From positions 1-64,000 of the forward strand of contig WSYE01000015.1 in the NCBI GenBank assembly GCA_009773665.1: a DNA stretch of 64,000 bases, in the 5' to 3' direction. The DNA comes from Desulfovibrionaceae bacterium (GTDB taxonomy: Bacteria; Desulfobacterota; Desulfovibrionia; Desulfovibrionales; Desulfovibrionaceae). A model generated the notes under the pieces. That model had not been told where the DNA came from, ran no database searches, and saw only the letters and a list, made by a program, of their open reading frames with translations. Below are positions 29,338 to 38,729 of this stretch, piece after piece. Numbering within the stretch: the stretch's first letter is position 1; every line of letters starts with the position of its first letter. Position numbers and translations under genes: made by a program.

Positions 29338-31664
29338 TGGGAAAGAAAGACAAATCACAACGCCCCGAGGCATCCATGGATCAGGCCGCTATCCTGCGGC
29401 TGTTCAAGGAACGCGCAAAGCCCCTCACCCTCAAAGAGGTGCTGCACGGCCTTGGCGGCTACAAGCAGCATAAGGCCAAGGTGACCCACCTGCTGGGACA
29501 GCTGGTTGAGGCGGGCCGCCTGATAAACCTCAAGGGGGCCTGGGGTCTGCCTGACAGCATGAATATGGTCACCGGACGCCTGGAGATCCAGCGCTCCGGA
29601 GTGGGCTTCGTCATCTGCGACGACAAGCGCCGCAAGGACATCTTCATAAACCCCCGCGACTTCGGCGAGGCCTGGCACGGCGACCGTGTGGCCATCGTGG
29701 TCACGCGCCAGCGCGGCCCCAGCTGCGAGGGTCGCGTGGTCCGGGTGCTGGAGCGTCAGAATCCCAACCTGCCGTGTCGCGTGGAGCGCCGCATCCGCCA
29801 GGGATTCTACCTGTGCCGCCCCACTGACCCGCGCCACAAGCACGCCCTGCTCCTGGAGCTGGAACCGGGCGTGGACGCCCCCACCCTGGGCGACGTGCTC
29901 ACCCTGGCCGCCGGAGAGAAGCTCGACGAACAACTCTACGCCGGAGAGCTCATCGAGGCCCTGGGCAACGAGAACGACGTGTCCGTGCAGGAGCGGCTGG
30001 TAAAGCTGAACCACGGCGTGCCCGGCCCCTTCCCGCAGTCCTGCCTGGATCAGGCCGCCGGGCTGCCCTCCGTGCCCGGCGAGGCTGACTTTGCCGACCG
30101 AAAAGACATGCGCGGCGCAGGCTTCGTGACCATCGACGGCGTCAAAGCACGCGACTTCGACGACGCCATCCTGGTGGAGGCCGCAGGCAAGGGCTACCGC
30201 CTGTGGGTGGCTATCGCGGACGTGGGGCATTACGTGCCCGAAGGCTCCGCCCTGGACCGCGAGGCCATGGAGCGCGGCAACTCCTACTATTTCCCCCAGT
30301 CCGTGGAGCCCATGTTCCCGGAAGCCCTCTCCAACGGCCTGTGCAGCTTAAATCCCGGCGTGGCCCGTCTGGCCATGGTGGTGGAGACCGACTACTCCCA
30401 GGACGGCCACCCCGGCGAGAGCCGCTTCTATCCGGCGGTCATCCAGAGCAAGGCCCGCCTGACCTACTCACAGGTGAACCGGGCGCTTCTCCTTGGCGAC
30501 GAGGCCGAGCGCGCCGCCATCTCCCACGTGATGCCCATGCTGGAAACCGCCGAGAAGCTGGCCCGCGCCATCCGCGCCCGCCGCTCCGAACGCGGCAGCC
30601 TGGATTTCGACCTGCCCGAGCCGGAGATCCTCTTCAACCTCCAGGGCGAGGCCGAGGACATCCGTCCGCGCGTGCGCCACTTCGGCCACCAGATCATCGA
30701 GGAATTCATGATCGCGGCCAACGAAGCCGTGGCCCGGTTCCTCACGGCCCACAAGGCCCCCCTGCCCTACCGCATCCACCCCGAGCCCGACCCGGACAAG
30801 CTGGAGACGCTCTTCGGGGTGCTCAAGCGCACGGACATCGGCCTGAAGCTCCCGGCCACGCCCTCCATCGAGTCGCTCCAGAGCCTGCTGGCCCAGGTGG
30901 AAGGCACCGAAATGGAGTTCCTGGCCAACCGGCTTATGCTGCGCTCCATGATGCAGGCCAAGTACAACATCTCCAACCAGGGCCACTTCGGCCTGGCCTC
31001 GGAGTGTTACTGCCACTTCACCTCGCCCATCCGCCGCTACGCGGACCTCATGGTGCACCGGGGCCTCAAAGCCGTGCTGGCCAAGCAGGAGGCTCCTGTC
31101 CCAGCCAAGCGCATGCAGGCCGTGTGCGAGCACATCAGCCAGCGCGAACGCGTGGCCATGGAAGCCGAACGCGAAATACTCAAGCGCATCACCGTGCTCT
31201 TCATGCGCGACAAGGTGGGCCAGACCTTCGACGGCGTCATCTCCTCCCTGGCCGACTTCGGCTTCTGGGTGGAGCTGACACAGGTGATGGCCGAGGGCAT
31301 GGTGCGCCTCTCCACCCTCACCGACGACTATTACGCCCTGTTCCCCGAACGCCAGGAGCTGCTCGGCCAGCACACCGGACGCCGCTTCCGCCTGGGACAG
31401 GCCGTGCGCGTGGAGTTGACCGACGTGCAGCTGGGCAGGCTGGAGGTGAACCTCAAGCTGGCCGAGGACGGCGGCGTGCAGGGGCTCCCTCGCAAGCAGC
31501 ACGGCAAGCTCACCGCCCCCCGCTCGGCGCGCAACGGCGAGGCGCCCAGGCCGGGCGGTGGCCGCAAGCCAGCCGGGAAGGCAAAGAGCACTAAGGGGGG
31601 CTATTTCGGCCAGACCAAGGGAGCGGCGAAAAAGCCGAAGGGACGCGGGAAAAAGTCGGATTAG
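29337..31664 (+). CDS. rnr: Ribonuclease R
   Basis: RNB motif TIDGVKARDFDDAILVE, YYFPQSVEPMFPEALSNGLCSLNPGVARLAMVVE, C-terminal S1 domain and basic tail. Confidence 0.93.
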   Translation: MGKKDKSQRPEASMDQAAILRLFKERAKPLTLKEVLHGLGGYKQHKAKVTHLLGQLVEAGRLINLKGAWGLPDSMNMVTGRLEIQRSGVGFVICDDKRRKDIFINPRDFGEAWHGDRVAIVVTRQRGPSCEGRVVRVLERQNPNLPCRVERRIRQGFYLCRPTDPRHKHALLLELEPGVDAPTLGDVLTLAAGEKLDEQLYAGELIEALGNENDVSVQERLVKLNHGVPGPFPQSCLDQAAGLPSVPGEADFADRKDMRGAGFVTIDGVKARDFDDAILVEAAGKGYRLWVAIADVGHYVPEGSALDREAMERGNSYYFPQSVEPMFPEALSNGLCSLNPGVARLAMVVETDYSQDGHPGESRFYPAVIQSKARLTYSQVNRALLLGDEAERAAISHVMPMLETAEKLARAIRARRSERGSLDFDLPEPEILFNLQGEAEDIRPRVRHFGHQIIEEFMIAANEAVARFLTAHKAPLPYRIHPEPDPDKLETLFGVLKRTDIGLKLPATPSIESLQSLLAQVEGTEMEFLANRLMLRSMMQAKYNISNQGHFGLASECYCHFTSPIRRYADLMVHRGLKAVLAKQEAPVPAKRMQAVCEHISQRERVAMEAEREILKRITVLFMRDKVGQTFDGVISSLADFGFWVELTQVMAEGMVRLSTLTDDYYALFPERQELLGQHTGRRFRLGQAVRVELTDVQLGRLEVNLKLAEDGGVQGLPRKQHGKLTAPRSARNGEAPRPGGGRKPAGKAKSTKGGYFGQTKGAAKKPKGRGKKSD

Positions 31665-31704
31665 GCGGGGACGCGGCGTGACGCGCTGATTGTTGTGAGA
31701 GCGA

Positions 31705-31791
31705 TGCTGGAGCTTCGCCCCAGACCCCACCAGGGCTCCGCCCTGGACCCGCCAGGGGGATGATCCCCCTGGACCCTGCATTCGCTTCGCG
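31705..31791. repeat. GC-rich REP-like block, left of the TA module
   Basis: TGCTGGAGCTTCGCCCCAGACCCCACCAGGGCTCCGCCCTGGACCCGCCAGGGGGATGATCCCCCTGGACCCTGCATTCGCTTCGCG; matches reverse complement of 32857-32942. Confidence 0.8.
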
Positions 31792-31959
31792 GGCAGCACC
31801 GTTACTGTTCAGATATCTCGCAAGGAAGCCCTGAAACGCGCAAAGACGCGATTCAGGGCTCTTTTTCTGGAAATCGCCGCCGTCGGTGAAGGCTGGGGCT
31901 GGGGGTTGTGACGGACGCGCCAAGGACGGCGGGCGACGAACCGTCTTCCAATCGGTTCT

Positions 31960-32035
31960 AGCCCGCCCGCCAGGACACGAACGGGACAGCACCTTGCCGC
32001 CAGCCCCAACTCAACCCGCCCGCACATGACGCGAA
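31960..32035. repeat. Left inner repeat flanking the TA module
   Basis: AGCCCGCCCGCCAGGACACGAACGGGACAGCACCTTGCCGCCAGCCCCAACTCAACCCGCCCGCACATGACGCGAA; parts recur directly and inverted at 32768-32862. Confidence 0.7.
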
Positions 32036-32082
32036 ACCTTCTTCAGGTCCTGTGCTGGAGATTGCGGCTCGGACTCATGAAA

Positions 32083-32373
32083 TCAAAATAGAGCCTCCAT
32101 CTCCCGCATACCCTGCAAAACCCTGACGATTTCAATGCCGTCCTCGACCGGAAGATAGAAGATGATGTAATTACCGACTGCGAGGCTTCGCAGCAAAGGC
32201 ATAAGCTCATCCCGGCTTACGCCCATGCGTGGAAACTGTAAAAGCGCATTACAGCGCTGTTCGATCTCTCCAAGAAACCGGTCCGCACTGTCCGGATTGT
32301 CTTGGGCGATGTACCACCAGATATCATCAAGGTCGGCTTGCGCTTGAGGCCGCGCGAGTATACCCGGCATCAT
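32083..32373 (-). CDS. ParE/RelE-superfamily toxin
   Basis: ARPQAQADLDDIWWYIAQDNPDSADRFLGEIEQRCNALLQFPRMGVSRDELMPLLRSLAVGNYIIFYLPVEDGIEIVRVLQGMRE. Confidence 0.9.
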   Translation of the reverse strand: MMPGILARPQAQADLDDIWWYIAQDNPDSADRFLGEIEQRCNALLQFPRMGVSRDELMPLLRSLAVGNYIIFYLPVEDGIEIVRVLQGMREMEALF

Positions 32374-32633
32374 CGGCCTTCAGCGCGTTCGGCAGCAAGG
32401 CGTTTACGTCCGCGCGCCTTGATGCCCACAAAGTCCAGGGGCGTCACCTCGCCGCTATCCAGACCCTTTTGAATCTCTGCCCGCAACCCTTCAAGGCGCA
32501 TGGCTCGATATCGGTCGCGCTCTTCAAGAAGGCGCAAACCTTCCCGCACGACCTCGCTTGCGGAGCCATAAAGCCCGCTGCCCACCTTGGCTTTGACCAA
32601 TTCTTCAAGCTGCGGGGTAAGGGAAATGTTCAT
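32370..32633 (-). CDS. ParD-family antitoxin
   Basis: MNISLTPQLEELVKAKVGSGLYGSASEVVREGLRLLEERDRYR; overlaps toxin start by 4 nt. Confidence 0.88.
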   Translation of the reverse strand: MNISLTPQLEELVKAKVGSGLYGSASEVVREGLRLLEERDRYRAMRLEGLRAEIQKGLDSGEVTPLDFVGIKARGRKRLAAERAEGR

Positions 32634-32660
32634 GGCAGTGACTCCTCTCGGGGACTCTTA

Positions 32661-32687
32661 ATAACAAAGCTTGTCATTTTTTGTTAT
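32661..32687. promoter_or_regulatory. Putative ParD operator inverted repeat
   Basis: ATAACAAA...TTTGTTAT immediately upstream of the antitoxin gene. Confidence 0.5.
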
Positions 32688-32767
32688 CATAGAACCGGGC
32701 AGCCCAAAAATCCATGCCTTTCTTCACACGTTCAGCAGCGAAGAGGCTTCGCAGACAACGAGGACGA

Positions 32768-32862
32768 TGCTGGCGGCTGGGTGCTGTCACGGTCGGGTTC
32801 TGGCGGGCGGGACAGCATCCAGCCCCCCTTCCCAAACTCAACCCTTCCGCACACAACGCGAA
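32768..32862. repeat. Right inner repeat flanking the TA module
   Basis: TGCTGGCGGCTGGGTGCTGTCACGGTCGGGTTCTGGCGGGCGGGACAGCATCCAGCCCCCCTTCCCAAACTCAACCCTTCCGCACACAACGCGAA; see left partner 31960-32035. Confidence 0.7.
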
Positions 32863-32942
32863 GCGGAAAGCCGGGTGCAGGGGAGGCTTCTCCCCTGCCG
32901 GGTCCAGGGCAGGGCCCTGGCGGGTCTGGGCGGAGCCCAGCG
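32857..32942. repeat. GC-rich REP-like block, right of the TA module (inverted)
   Basis: Reverse complement CGCTGGGCTCCGCCCAGACCCGCCAGGGCCCTGCCCTGGACCCGGCAGGGGAGAAGCCTCCCCTGCACCCGGCTTTCCGCTTCGCG aligns with 31705-31791. Confidence 0.8.
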
Positions 32943-32970
32943 GGTCCGGGCGGAGCCCGGCTCTCAACAC

Positions 32971-33007
32971 GAAAAAGGCCCCGAAAACTATCGTTTCCGG
33001 GGCCTTG
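32971..33007 (-). terminator. Terminator downstream of the substrate-binding protein gene
   Basis: Minus strand AAGGCCCCGGAAACGATAGTTTTCGGGGCCTTTTTCG. Confidence 0.8.
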
Positions 33008-33023
33008 GCTGCGAAGCCGGGTA

Positions 33024-34544
33024 CTACTCTTTTTCGGGCGCGTTTATGATGAGCTGCTTCACGCTGCCTGGATCGAACTGATAGCGGGCGGTCTTGACCC
33101 AGTAGAACTTGCCGTCAATGTTCCTGATGGTCCAGAAATCGAAGTCGTAGTCTTCGCGGCGGTCGCCGTACTCATTGAGGGCCAGCCAGCCGCTTGCGCC
33201 GTAGAAGCGTTCGGCGGTGGCCGGAATGGCTTTCCTGAGCACGGAGGCGTCCTCGCCGGAGGCCATGGCCGTGAAGGCGGCCAGCCAGACGATATCGTAG
33301 GCGACCACGGCCTGGGTGTCCACGAAGGCTTGCAGGCGTTCTTCCAGGCGCTTTTCCACCTCGGAATAGAGAGTCGTGCCGGTCTCGCCGTAGCGGGCGA
33401 AGGCCATACGCACCTTGGCCGCGAACTGGGCCACGGCCTGATCGGAGATGACGGAGCCGCGCAGGGACGAGTCATCGCCGCCGTACCATTTGGCATCGCC
33501 AAGTCCGGCAAGCTTTGCGGCCTCGCGCAGGATGCCCGCTGTCTGAGCACCGCGCGCGGCGACGATCACGGCCAGCTTGCTCTTGTCCTTGACCTGCTTG
33601 TCGATCTGGGCCTTGAGGTCGGCCACATAGCTGACGAACTGGTTCACTTCGGGGCGGAAACGCGTTCCGGCCAGCACCTGTCCGCCCTGGTTGGCGAACT
33701 GGCCCTTGATGTGCGTGATGAGTTCGTCGCCGTACATGTCGCCTTCCCAGATGGCGATGAGCTGCGTGCAGCCTTCCTGAGAAGCCAGCACGGCCAGGGC
33801 CTCGGCCTGATAGGCGTCAGCGGGGGAGAAGCGCAGCAGGTTGTCGGGCTTGCCCAGGTAGGGTCCGGCGCTGCCCTGCGAGAGGAGCATAATGTTGTTC
33901 TTGTTGGCGAAATCGAGGACGGCGTCCACTTCGTTGTCGCTGTAGGGGCCGATCACCACCCGCACCCCGGACACGGCCAGGGCCTTCAGGCGTTCCAGGG
34001 CTTTCGCGCCGGAGGAGGCGGTGTCCTCCACCTGAACGCTCACGCGTTCGGCGGAGCCGTTCTCGGCCAGATAGGCGTTGATGTCGGACACGGCCAGCTC
34101 AAGTGCGACTTTGGAGCTCTGTCCCTGGGCGGCCTGGGGGCCGGTGAGGGGCAGCAGCGCGCCGAGGATCAGCTTGCCGCCCGCGAGTTTGGACTTGGCG
34201 GGAACGGCCATGCCCTTCTGAGGCCTGATCTGGGCGGCGCCATCAGCAGCGGGAGCCTGGGCAGCGGCTGCCTTGCCCTTGGGGGCGGGAGCGGCTGCGG
34301 GAGCAGGCGCAGCCGTATCGGCTGCCGCTGCGGGCTGATCCAGGGGCATTATCTCGCCGGGCTTGGCGGCGGGCTTGGCAGCGGCTTTGGCCGGCTGCTT
34401 CGCGGGCTTGGCGGGCTGGGCCGGAGCGGGCGCGGCGTCAGGCGCAGCCGGGGCGTCCTGGGCGAAAGAGGAGATGGCCAGACCGAAAACAAATAGCATC
34501 AGGAAGAATACTGTTCTTGCCGAAGAGCCGACAGATCGCATCAA
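33024..34544 (-). CDS. Periplasmic substrate-binding protein (branched-chain amino-acid/LivJ-like fold) with Ala/Pro-rich N-terminal linker
   Basis: KLILGALLPLTGPQAAQGQSSKVALELAVSDIN...VRVVIGPYSDNEVDAVLDFANKNNIMLLSQGSA; signal peptide plus APAPAQPAKPAKQPAK linker. Confidence 0.82.
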   Translation of the reverse strand: MMRSVGSSARTVFFLMLFVFGLAISSFAQDAPAAPDAAPAPAQPAKPAKQPAKAAAKPAAKPGEIMPLDQPAAAADTAAPAPAAAPAPKGKAAAAQAPAADGAAQIRPQKGMAVPAKSKLAGGKLILGALLPLTGPQAAQGQSSKVALELAVSDINAYLAENGSAERVSVQVEDTASSGAKALERLKALAVSGVRVVIGPYSDNEVDAVLDFANKNNIMLLSQGSAGPYLGKPDNLLRFSPADAYQAEALAVLASQEGCTQLIAIWEGDMYGDELITHIKGQFANQGGQVLAGTRFRPEVNQFVSYVADLKAQIDKQVKDKSKLAVIVAARGAQTAGILREAAKLAGLGDAKWYGGDDSSLRGSVISDQAVAQFAAKVRMAFARYGETGTTLYSEVEKRLEERLQAFVDTQAVVAYDIVWLAAFTAMASGEDASVLRKAIPATAERFYGASGWLALNEYGDRREDYDFDFWTIRNIDGKFYWVKTARYQFDPGSVKQLIINAPEKE

Positions 34545-34553
34545 GCGCCTCCA

Positions 34554-34834
34554 TTATGTTGGGAAAGCCTGCGCACCCAGGAAATCAACCACTACGAAAT
34601 AGAGGTCCAGGGGGCAGACTTTTTCGTCAACCTCGGCGCAATGCGGCAATTCCGCTTCCGCAGCCACGCAGAGGGCCTCGTACACGCAGACCTGTTTGTC
34701 CGGTCCGAACAGGTCGCAGATTACACGATCAAGTTCCTTGAGTTCTTCCGGCGCAGTGCTCTCCAGGCTGACGCGCGCTCCACCGTCGAAATCGATGGAG
34801 AAATGCTCCAGGTATCGCGACGCTAGTTCCTGCA
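34554..34834 (-). CDS. Hypothetical protein
   Basis: MQELASRYLEHFSIDFDGGARVSLESTAPEELKELDRVICDLFGPDKQVCVYEALCVAAEAELP...; no family recognised, start chosen internally. Confidence 0.5.
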
Positions 34835-34902
34835 TTCCGGAAATCCTCTTGATTGGTATAGACTGGAGCCTGCCAAAAGGAAACTTAAAAACGTGTACGG
34901 CC

Positions 34903-36303
34903 TTACTTCCCGATGCAAAATCCGTCAAAGACCGCGTTCAGGACGCCGTCCGGAGTGATCTCCCCGGTGATGGCGGCCAGATGGGCGCAGGCGGTCTCCA
35001 GGCGCACCCCGAGAAGATCGGGCGGAACGCCCGCTTCCAGGTCGGCGGCCAGTAGAGAGAGCTCTTCGCGGGCCTGTGCCAGCAGGGCGCACTCGCGGTC
35101 GTTGGGCACGGGCTCCGACTCGGGCGGTGCGGCATCCGAGCCCAGAAGCCGCGCGCGCAGGGTCCGGCACAGCTCTTCCAGGCCATGGCCGGTGCGGGCC
35201 GACACGCGCACCACGGAGAATCCGGCTTGCGCCAGCACAAGTGCGGGGTCGCGCCCGGCAAGCGGCAGATCGCACTTGTTGACCACGGCCAGGGTCCGGG
35301 CCGGGTCCAGACTGGCGAAGGTGCAATCACTGGAGAGCGCCCCGGAGAGTTCTGAAGGGTCGAAGTCCCTGGAACCGTCCACCACCAGCAGCACGGCCCG
35401 GCTCTCGCCCAGGAGGCGCGCGCAGCGCGACAATCCCTCGCGCTCCACCGGGTCGTCGGTTTCGCGCAGCCCGGCGGTGTCCACCAGCCGCACCGGCAGG
35501 CCGTCCAGGTCCAGCTGCTCTTCCAGAAAGTCCCGCGTGGTGCCGGGCACGTCGCAGACAATGGCCCGCTCACGCCCGATGAGCGCGTTCAAGAGGCTTG
35601 ATTTTCCTGCGTTCACCGGCCCGGCCAGCACGGCAAGCTCCCCCTCGCGGAAAGGCCGGGCGCGCCCGTGCGCCGAGATCAGAAGGCCGATGTGGTCCAT
35701 GACCTCGGTGAGCGCGGCCAGAAACCCAGGCGGGTCCAGGCACTCGCCCTCGTCCTCGGGAAAGTCCACGGCCAGGCAGATGCTCATGCGAAGGGCCTCC
35801 AGCCGGGAGCGCAGTTCGCCCACACGCCGGGCCATGAGCCCCTCCAGCCGGGAAAGCGCAAGCCCCGCCCCGGCCAGGGTGTCCGCCGCCACCAGTTCGG
35901 CCACGGCCTGGGCCTGGCTCAAGTCCATGCGCCCGGCCAGGAAGGCCCGCTTGGTGAACTCCCCCGGCGCGGCGTGACGCGCCCCCAGGGCCAGGGCAGC
36001 CCCCACCAGCGCGCGCAGGATGGCCGGGGAGCCGTGGCAGTTGAACTCCACCACGTCCTCGCCGGTGTAGGAGCCGGGGCCGGGCATGTACGCGGCCAGC
36101 ACGTCGTCCAGGTGGCGGCCCGTGGCGTCCAGGAGCGTGCCGTGATGCAGCCGGTAAGGTTTGAACCCGGCGAAATCCGCGCGTGGGGAGCTGAAAAGGC
36201 GTTGCCCCATGCTAAAAGCATTCGGCCCGGAAAAACGCACGATGCCCACGCCGCCGCGCCCCGGCGGGGTGACCACGGCCACGATGGTGTCTTCAGCGCC
36301 CAC
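34903..36303 (-). CDS. mnmE: tRNA uridine-5-carboxymethylaminomethyl(34) synthesis GTPase MnmE
   Basis: GTG start VGAEDTIVAVVTPPGRGGVGIVRFSG; GPVNAGKSSLLNALIGRERAIVCDVPGTTRDFLEE; C-terminal FCIGK. Confidence 0.95.
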   Translation of the reverse strand: MGAEDTIVAVVTPPGRGGVGIVRFSGPNAFSMGQRLFSSPRADFAGFKPYRLHHGTLLDATGRHLDDVLAAYMPGPGSYTGEDVVEFNCHGSPAILRALVGAALALGARHAAPGEFTKRAFLAGRMDLSQAQAVAELVAADTLAGAGLALSRLEGLMARRVGELRSRLEALRMSICLAVDFPEDEGECLDPPGFLAALTEVMDHIGLLISAHGRARPFREGELAVLAGPVNAGKSSLLNALIGRERAIVCDVPGTTRDFLEEQLDLDGLPVRLVDTAGLRETDDPVEREGLSRCARLLGESRAVLLVVDGSRDFDPSELSGALSSDCTFASLDPARTLAVVNKCDLPLAGRDPALVLAQAGFSVVRVSARTGHGLEELCRTLRARLLGSDAAPPESEPVPNDRECALLAQAREELSLLAADLEAGVPPDLLGVRLETACAHLAAITGEITPDGVLNAVFDGFCIGK

Positions 36304-36434
36304 GGACGCTCCTCCCTGCGGGCTTGATGTCCTCGTTCGAAGTGGCGTCCACTTGTTGAAAACGTGCTGACCACGTTCTGATATCACTGGCTTGCTTCAT
36401 TATCGTGTCTTTACGTCTTTGCGGCTATGACGGC

Positions 36435-38705
36435 CTATTTTGTGGTGTGCTCGAACACGCCGTCCCAGTCCGGGCCGGGCGGCGCGGCTTCTAGGGCGCG
36501 GCAGCGGCTGGCGTAAAGCCCGTAGAGCTCCTGCCCGGTGTCGGCCTTCAGGGCTTCGAACACGGCCAGTGCCTCGCGGAAATTTCCCTGCCGGTACAGG
36601 GCCAGCCCTTCGTCCCAGCGGGCCAGTTCCTGCGCCAATTCTGGCGGGACAGCAGCAGCCAGCCCGTGCACGGTGTGGATGCTCACGGGTTCATTCTTGC
36701 CCTTCACCCGCACCCGATCCACTTCCTGCCACAAGAAGCCCGCGCCCGCGCTGTCGCGCACGGCTCCGGTGACCAGCACGCGCTGGTGGTAATACTTGGT
36801 GAGCCCCTCCAGGCGCGAGCACAGGTTCACGTTGTCGCCGATGATGGTGTAGTCGAACAGGTCCTCGGAGCCGAAGTTGCCCACGCGCACCGGGCCGTGG
36901 TGCAGGCCGATGCCGATCTGGATCTCGAACCCATAGCGCTCCCGGAATCCGACATTGAGCGTATCCAGCTCACGCAGCATGGAAAGTGCGGTCTCAACGG
37001 ACTTTCGCGGATGGTCCGCCACGTCCAGGGGCGCGTTCCAGAAGGCCATGATGGCGTCGCCGATGAACTTGTCCAGGGTTCCGAAGCTGCCTGTGACCAG
37101 CCGCGTCATGGGAGTCAGGTATTCATGGAGCAGCGCCACCACCTGCGTGGGCGAGAGCTTCTCCGACATGGTGGTGAAGCCGCGCACGTCCGAGAACAGG
37201 ATGCTCACATCCTTTTCCTCGCCGGTGAGCGTCAGTTTGCCCGGCTCGTCCACGATCTGGGACACAACGTCGGGGGACAGATAGTGCGAGAAGGCCCCCT
37301 GGATGAAGCGCTTCTGGCGCTCCTCGTTCAGGAACTTCAGGAACGTGAGTAGCGTGAAGTTGACGCCAAGGGCCATCAGCGGCGTCAGCGGCGACACGTA
37401 CAGGTCCAGCCGGTTCATGCACAGGGCCGAGGCGTACCACATGCCGCCCCCGGCCAACAGGCTCAAGGCCCCCACCCAGAGTGAGCGGGTGAACATGAGC
37501 AGCACCGTGACCCCAAGGCCGAACGCGGCCAGCAGCATAAGCTCCAGGTACCAGGCGTCGATGGGGTGGCGCAGGTATTTGTCGGAGAGGATCATGTCCG
37601 CGATGGTGGCGTGGGCTTCCACGCCGGGAAACTCCTGGTCCAGGGGCGTGGCCCGGATGTCCTGGAGGCCGCGCGCGGAGGTCCCCAGGAACACGATCTT
37701 GCCTCGCAGGTCCGCAGCGGCCACGTCGCCGCGCATGACGTCCGCCGCCGAAATGTAGGGGAAGGTCCTGGCCGGGCCGCGATAGTCGAGCAGCAGGCCC
37801 CCGCGACGGTCCAGGGGCACCCTGCGCTTGCCCAGCTCCCCCATGTCCAGGGTTATGTCCATGTCCTGCCCGCCGTAGCCGTCCGGCGAGACGCTCAGCA
37901 CCGCCCCCTGATCGCCAAAGGCCCGCATCAGCGTGGACACGGCGAGGCTCGGGAAGGCGGTCTGGTTGTAGGATACGGCCAGCGGCACCCAGCGCACGAT
38001 GTTGTCGCGGTCCGGGAAGGAGTTGAAGAACCCGGCCCAGCCCCCGGAAGCGGCCAGCTCCGGCAGCGGGCACACGGCGGAATAGGCCTGGGCCAGCAGG
38101 AGCGACGCGCCCGCCGCGTCCTGGGAGCGGCGCACGGCAAGGCGCGGCGGCGGCAGCTTGCAGGCCTGCGCGGTGGCGCTGTCGCTGGCCTGATAGGTGA
38201 AGAAGTAGCCCAGCACGTATGGTCCGGCCCCGAGCATCCTGGCCAGGAGCCTGTCGTTGTCACGCAGGTCGTCGGGCAGACCGGTGAAGTCCATGTTCAC
38301 GCCGAGAGACGCGAGCTTTTTGCGGATGCTCTCGGGCGAAGTCTGGTCGGGTTCGGCGAAGATGACGTCCATGCCCACGGCCAGCACGCCGTACTGCTTG
38401 AGCCGCCCCAGCAGCAGGGCCACCTGGTGGCGCGGCCAGGGCCACTGGCCGATCTCGGCCAGGCTCTTCTCGTCCAGGTCGATCACGGCCACATGGCCGG
38501 ACTGCACCGGGCGGGGGCGCTGCTTCAGGAGGACGTCGTAGACCTTGTAATCGAGGAAGCCCAGCCAGGAGGGACTGGTCCAGTGGACGAAGGACAGCGC
38601 AACGGTCACCGCAAGCCCGGGCAGAAACAGCATGAGCCAGAGCCTTGGGTCGCGCAGGCGTCTGAAAAAGTCTTTGCCTGAAGAGTTTTTGGACTTGCGG
38701 GACAC
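36435..38705 (-). CDS. CHASE2 domain-containing class III adenylate/guanylate cyclase
   Basis: VAVIDLDEKSLAEIGQWPWPRHQVALLLGRL (CHASE2); VSILFSDVRGFTTMSEKLSP...DKFIGDAIMAFWNAPLDVADH...IGIGLHHGPVRVGNFGSEDLFDYTIIGDNVNLCSRLEGL. Confidence 0.93.
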   Translation of the reverse strand: MSRKSKNSSGKDFFRRLRDPRLWLMLFLPGLAVTVALSFVHWTSPSWLGFLDYKVYDVLLKQRPRPVQSGHVAVIDLDEKSLAEIGQWPWPRHQVALLLGRLKQYGVLAVGMDVIFAEPDQTSPESIRKKLASLGVNMDFTGLPDDLRDNDRLLARMLGAGPYVLGYFFTYQASDSATAQACKLPPPRLAVRRSQDAAGASLLLAQAYSAVCPLPELAASGGWAGFFNSFPDRDNIVRWVPLAVSYNQTAFPSLAVSTLMRAFGDQGAVLSVSPDGYGGQDMDITLDMGELGKRRVPLDRRGGLLLDYRGPARTFPYISAADVMRGDVAAADLRGKIVFLGTSARGLQDIRATPLDQEFPGVEAHATIADMILSDKYLRHPIDAWYLELMLLAAFGLGVTVLLMFTRSLWVGALSLLAGGGMWYASALCMNRLDLYVSPLTPLMALGVNFTLLTFLKFLNEERQKRFIQGAFSHYLSPDVVSQIVDEPGKLTLTGEEKDVSILFSDVRGFTTMSEKLSPTQVVALLHEYLTPMTRLVTGSFGTLDKFIGDAIMAFWNAPLDVADHPRKSVETALSMLRELDTLNVGFRERYGFEIQIGIGLHHGPVRVGNFGSEDLFDYTIIGDNVNLCSRLEGLTKYYHQRVLVTGAVRDSAGAGFLWQEVDRVRVKGKNEPVSIHTVHGLAAAVPPELAQELARWDEGLALYRQGNFREALAVFEALKADTGQELYGLYASRCRALEAAPPGPDWDGVFEHTTK

Positions 38706-38729
38706 TTTCCACTCTCCACAAAATCGTAT

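Noticed and set aside
32229-34496. 755-aa plus-strand ORF across the TA module and substrate-binding gene
   Set aside because: Spans several clearly supported minus-strand genes and repeats; G-rich low complexity in its second half.
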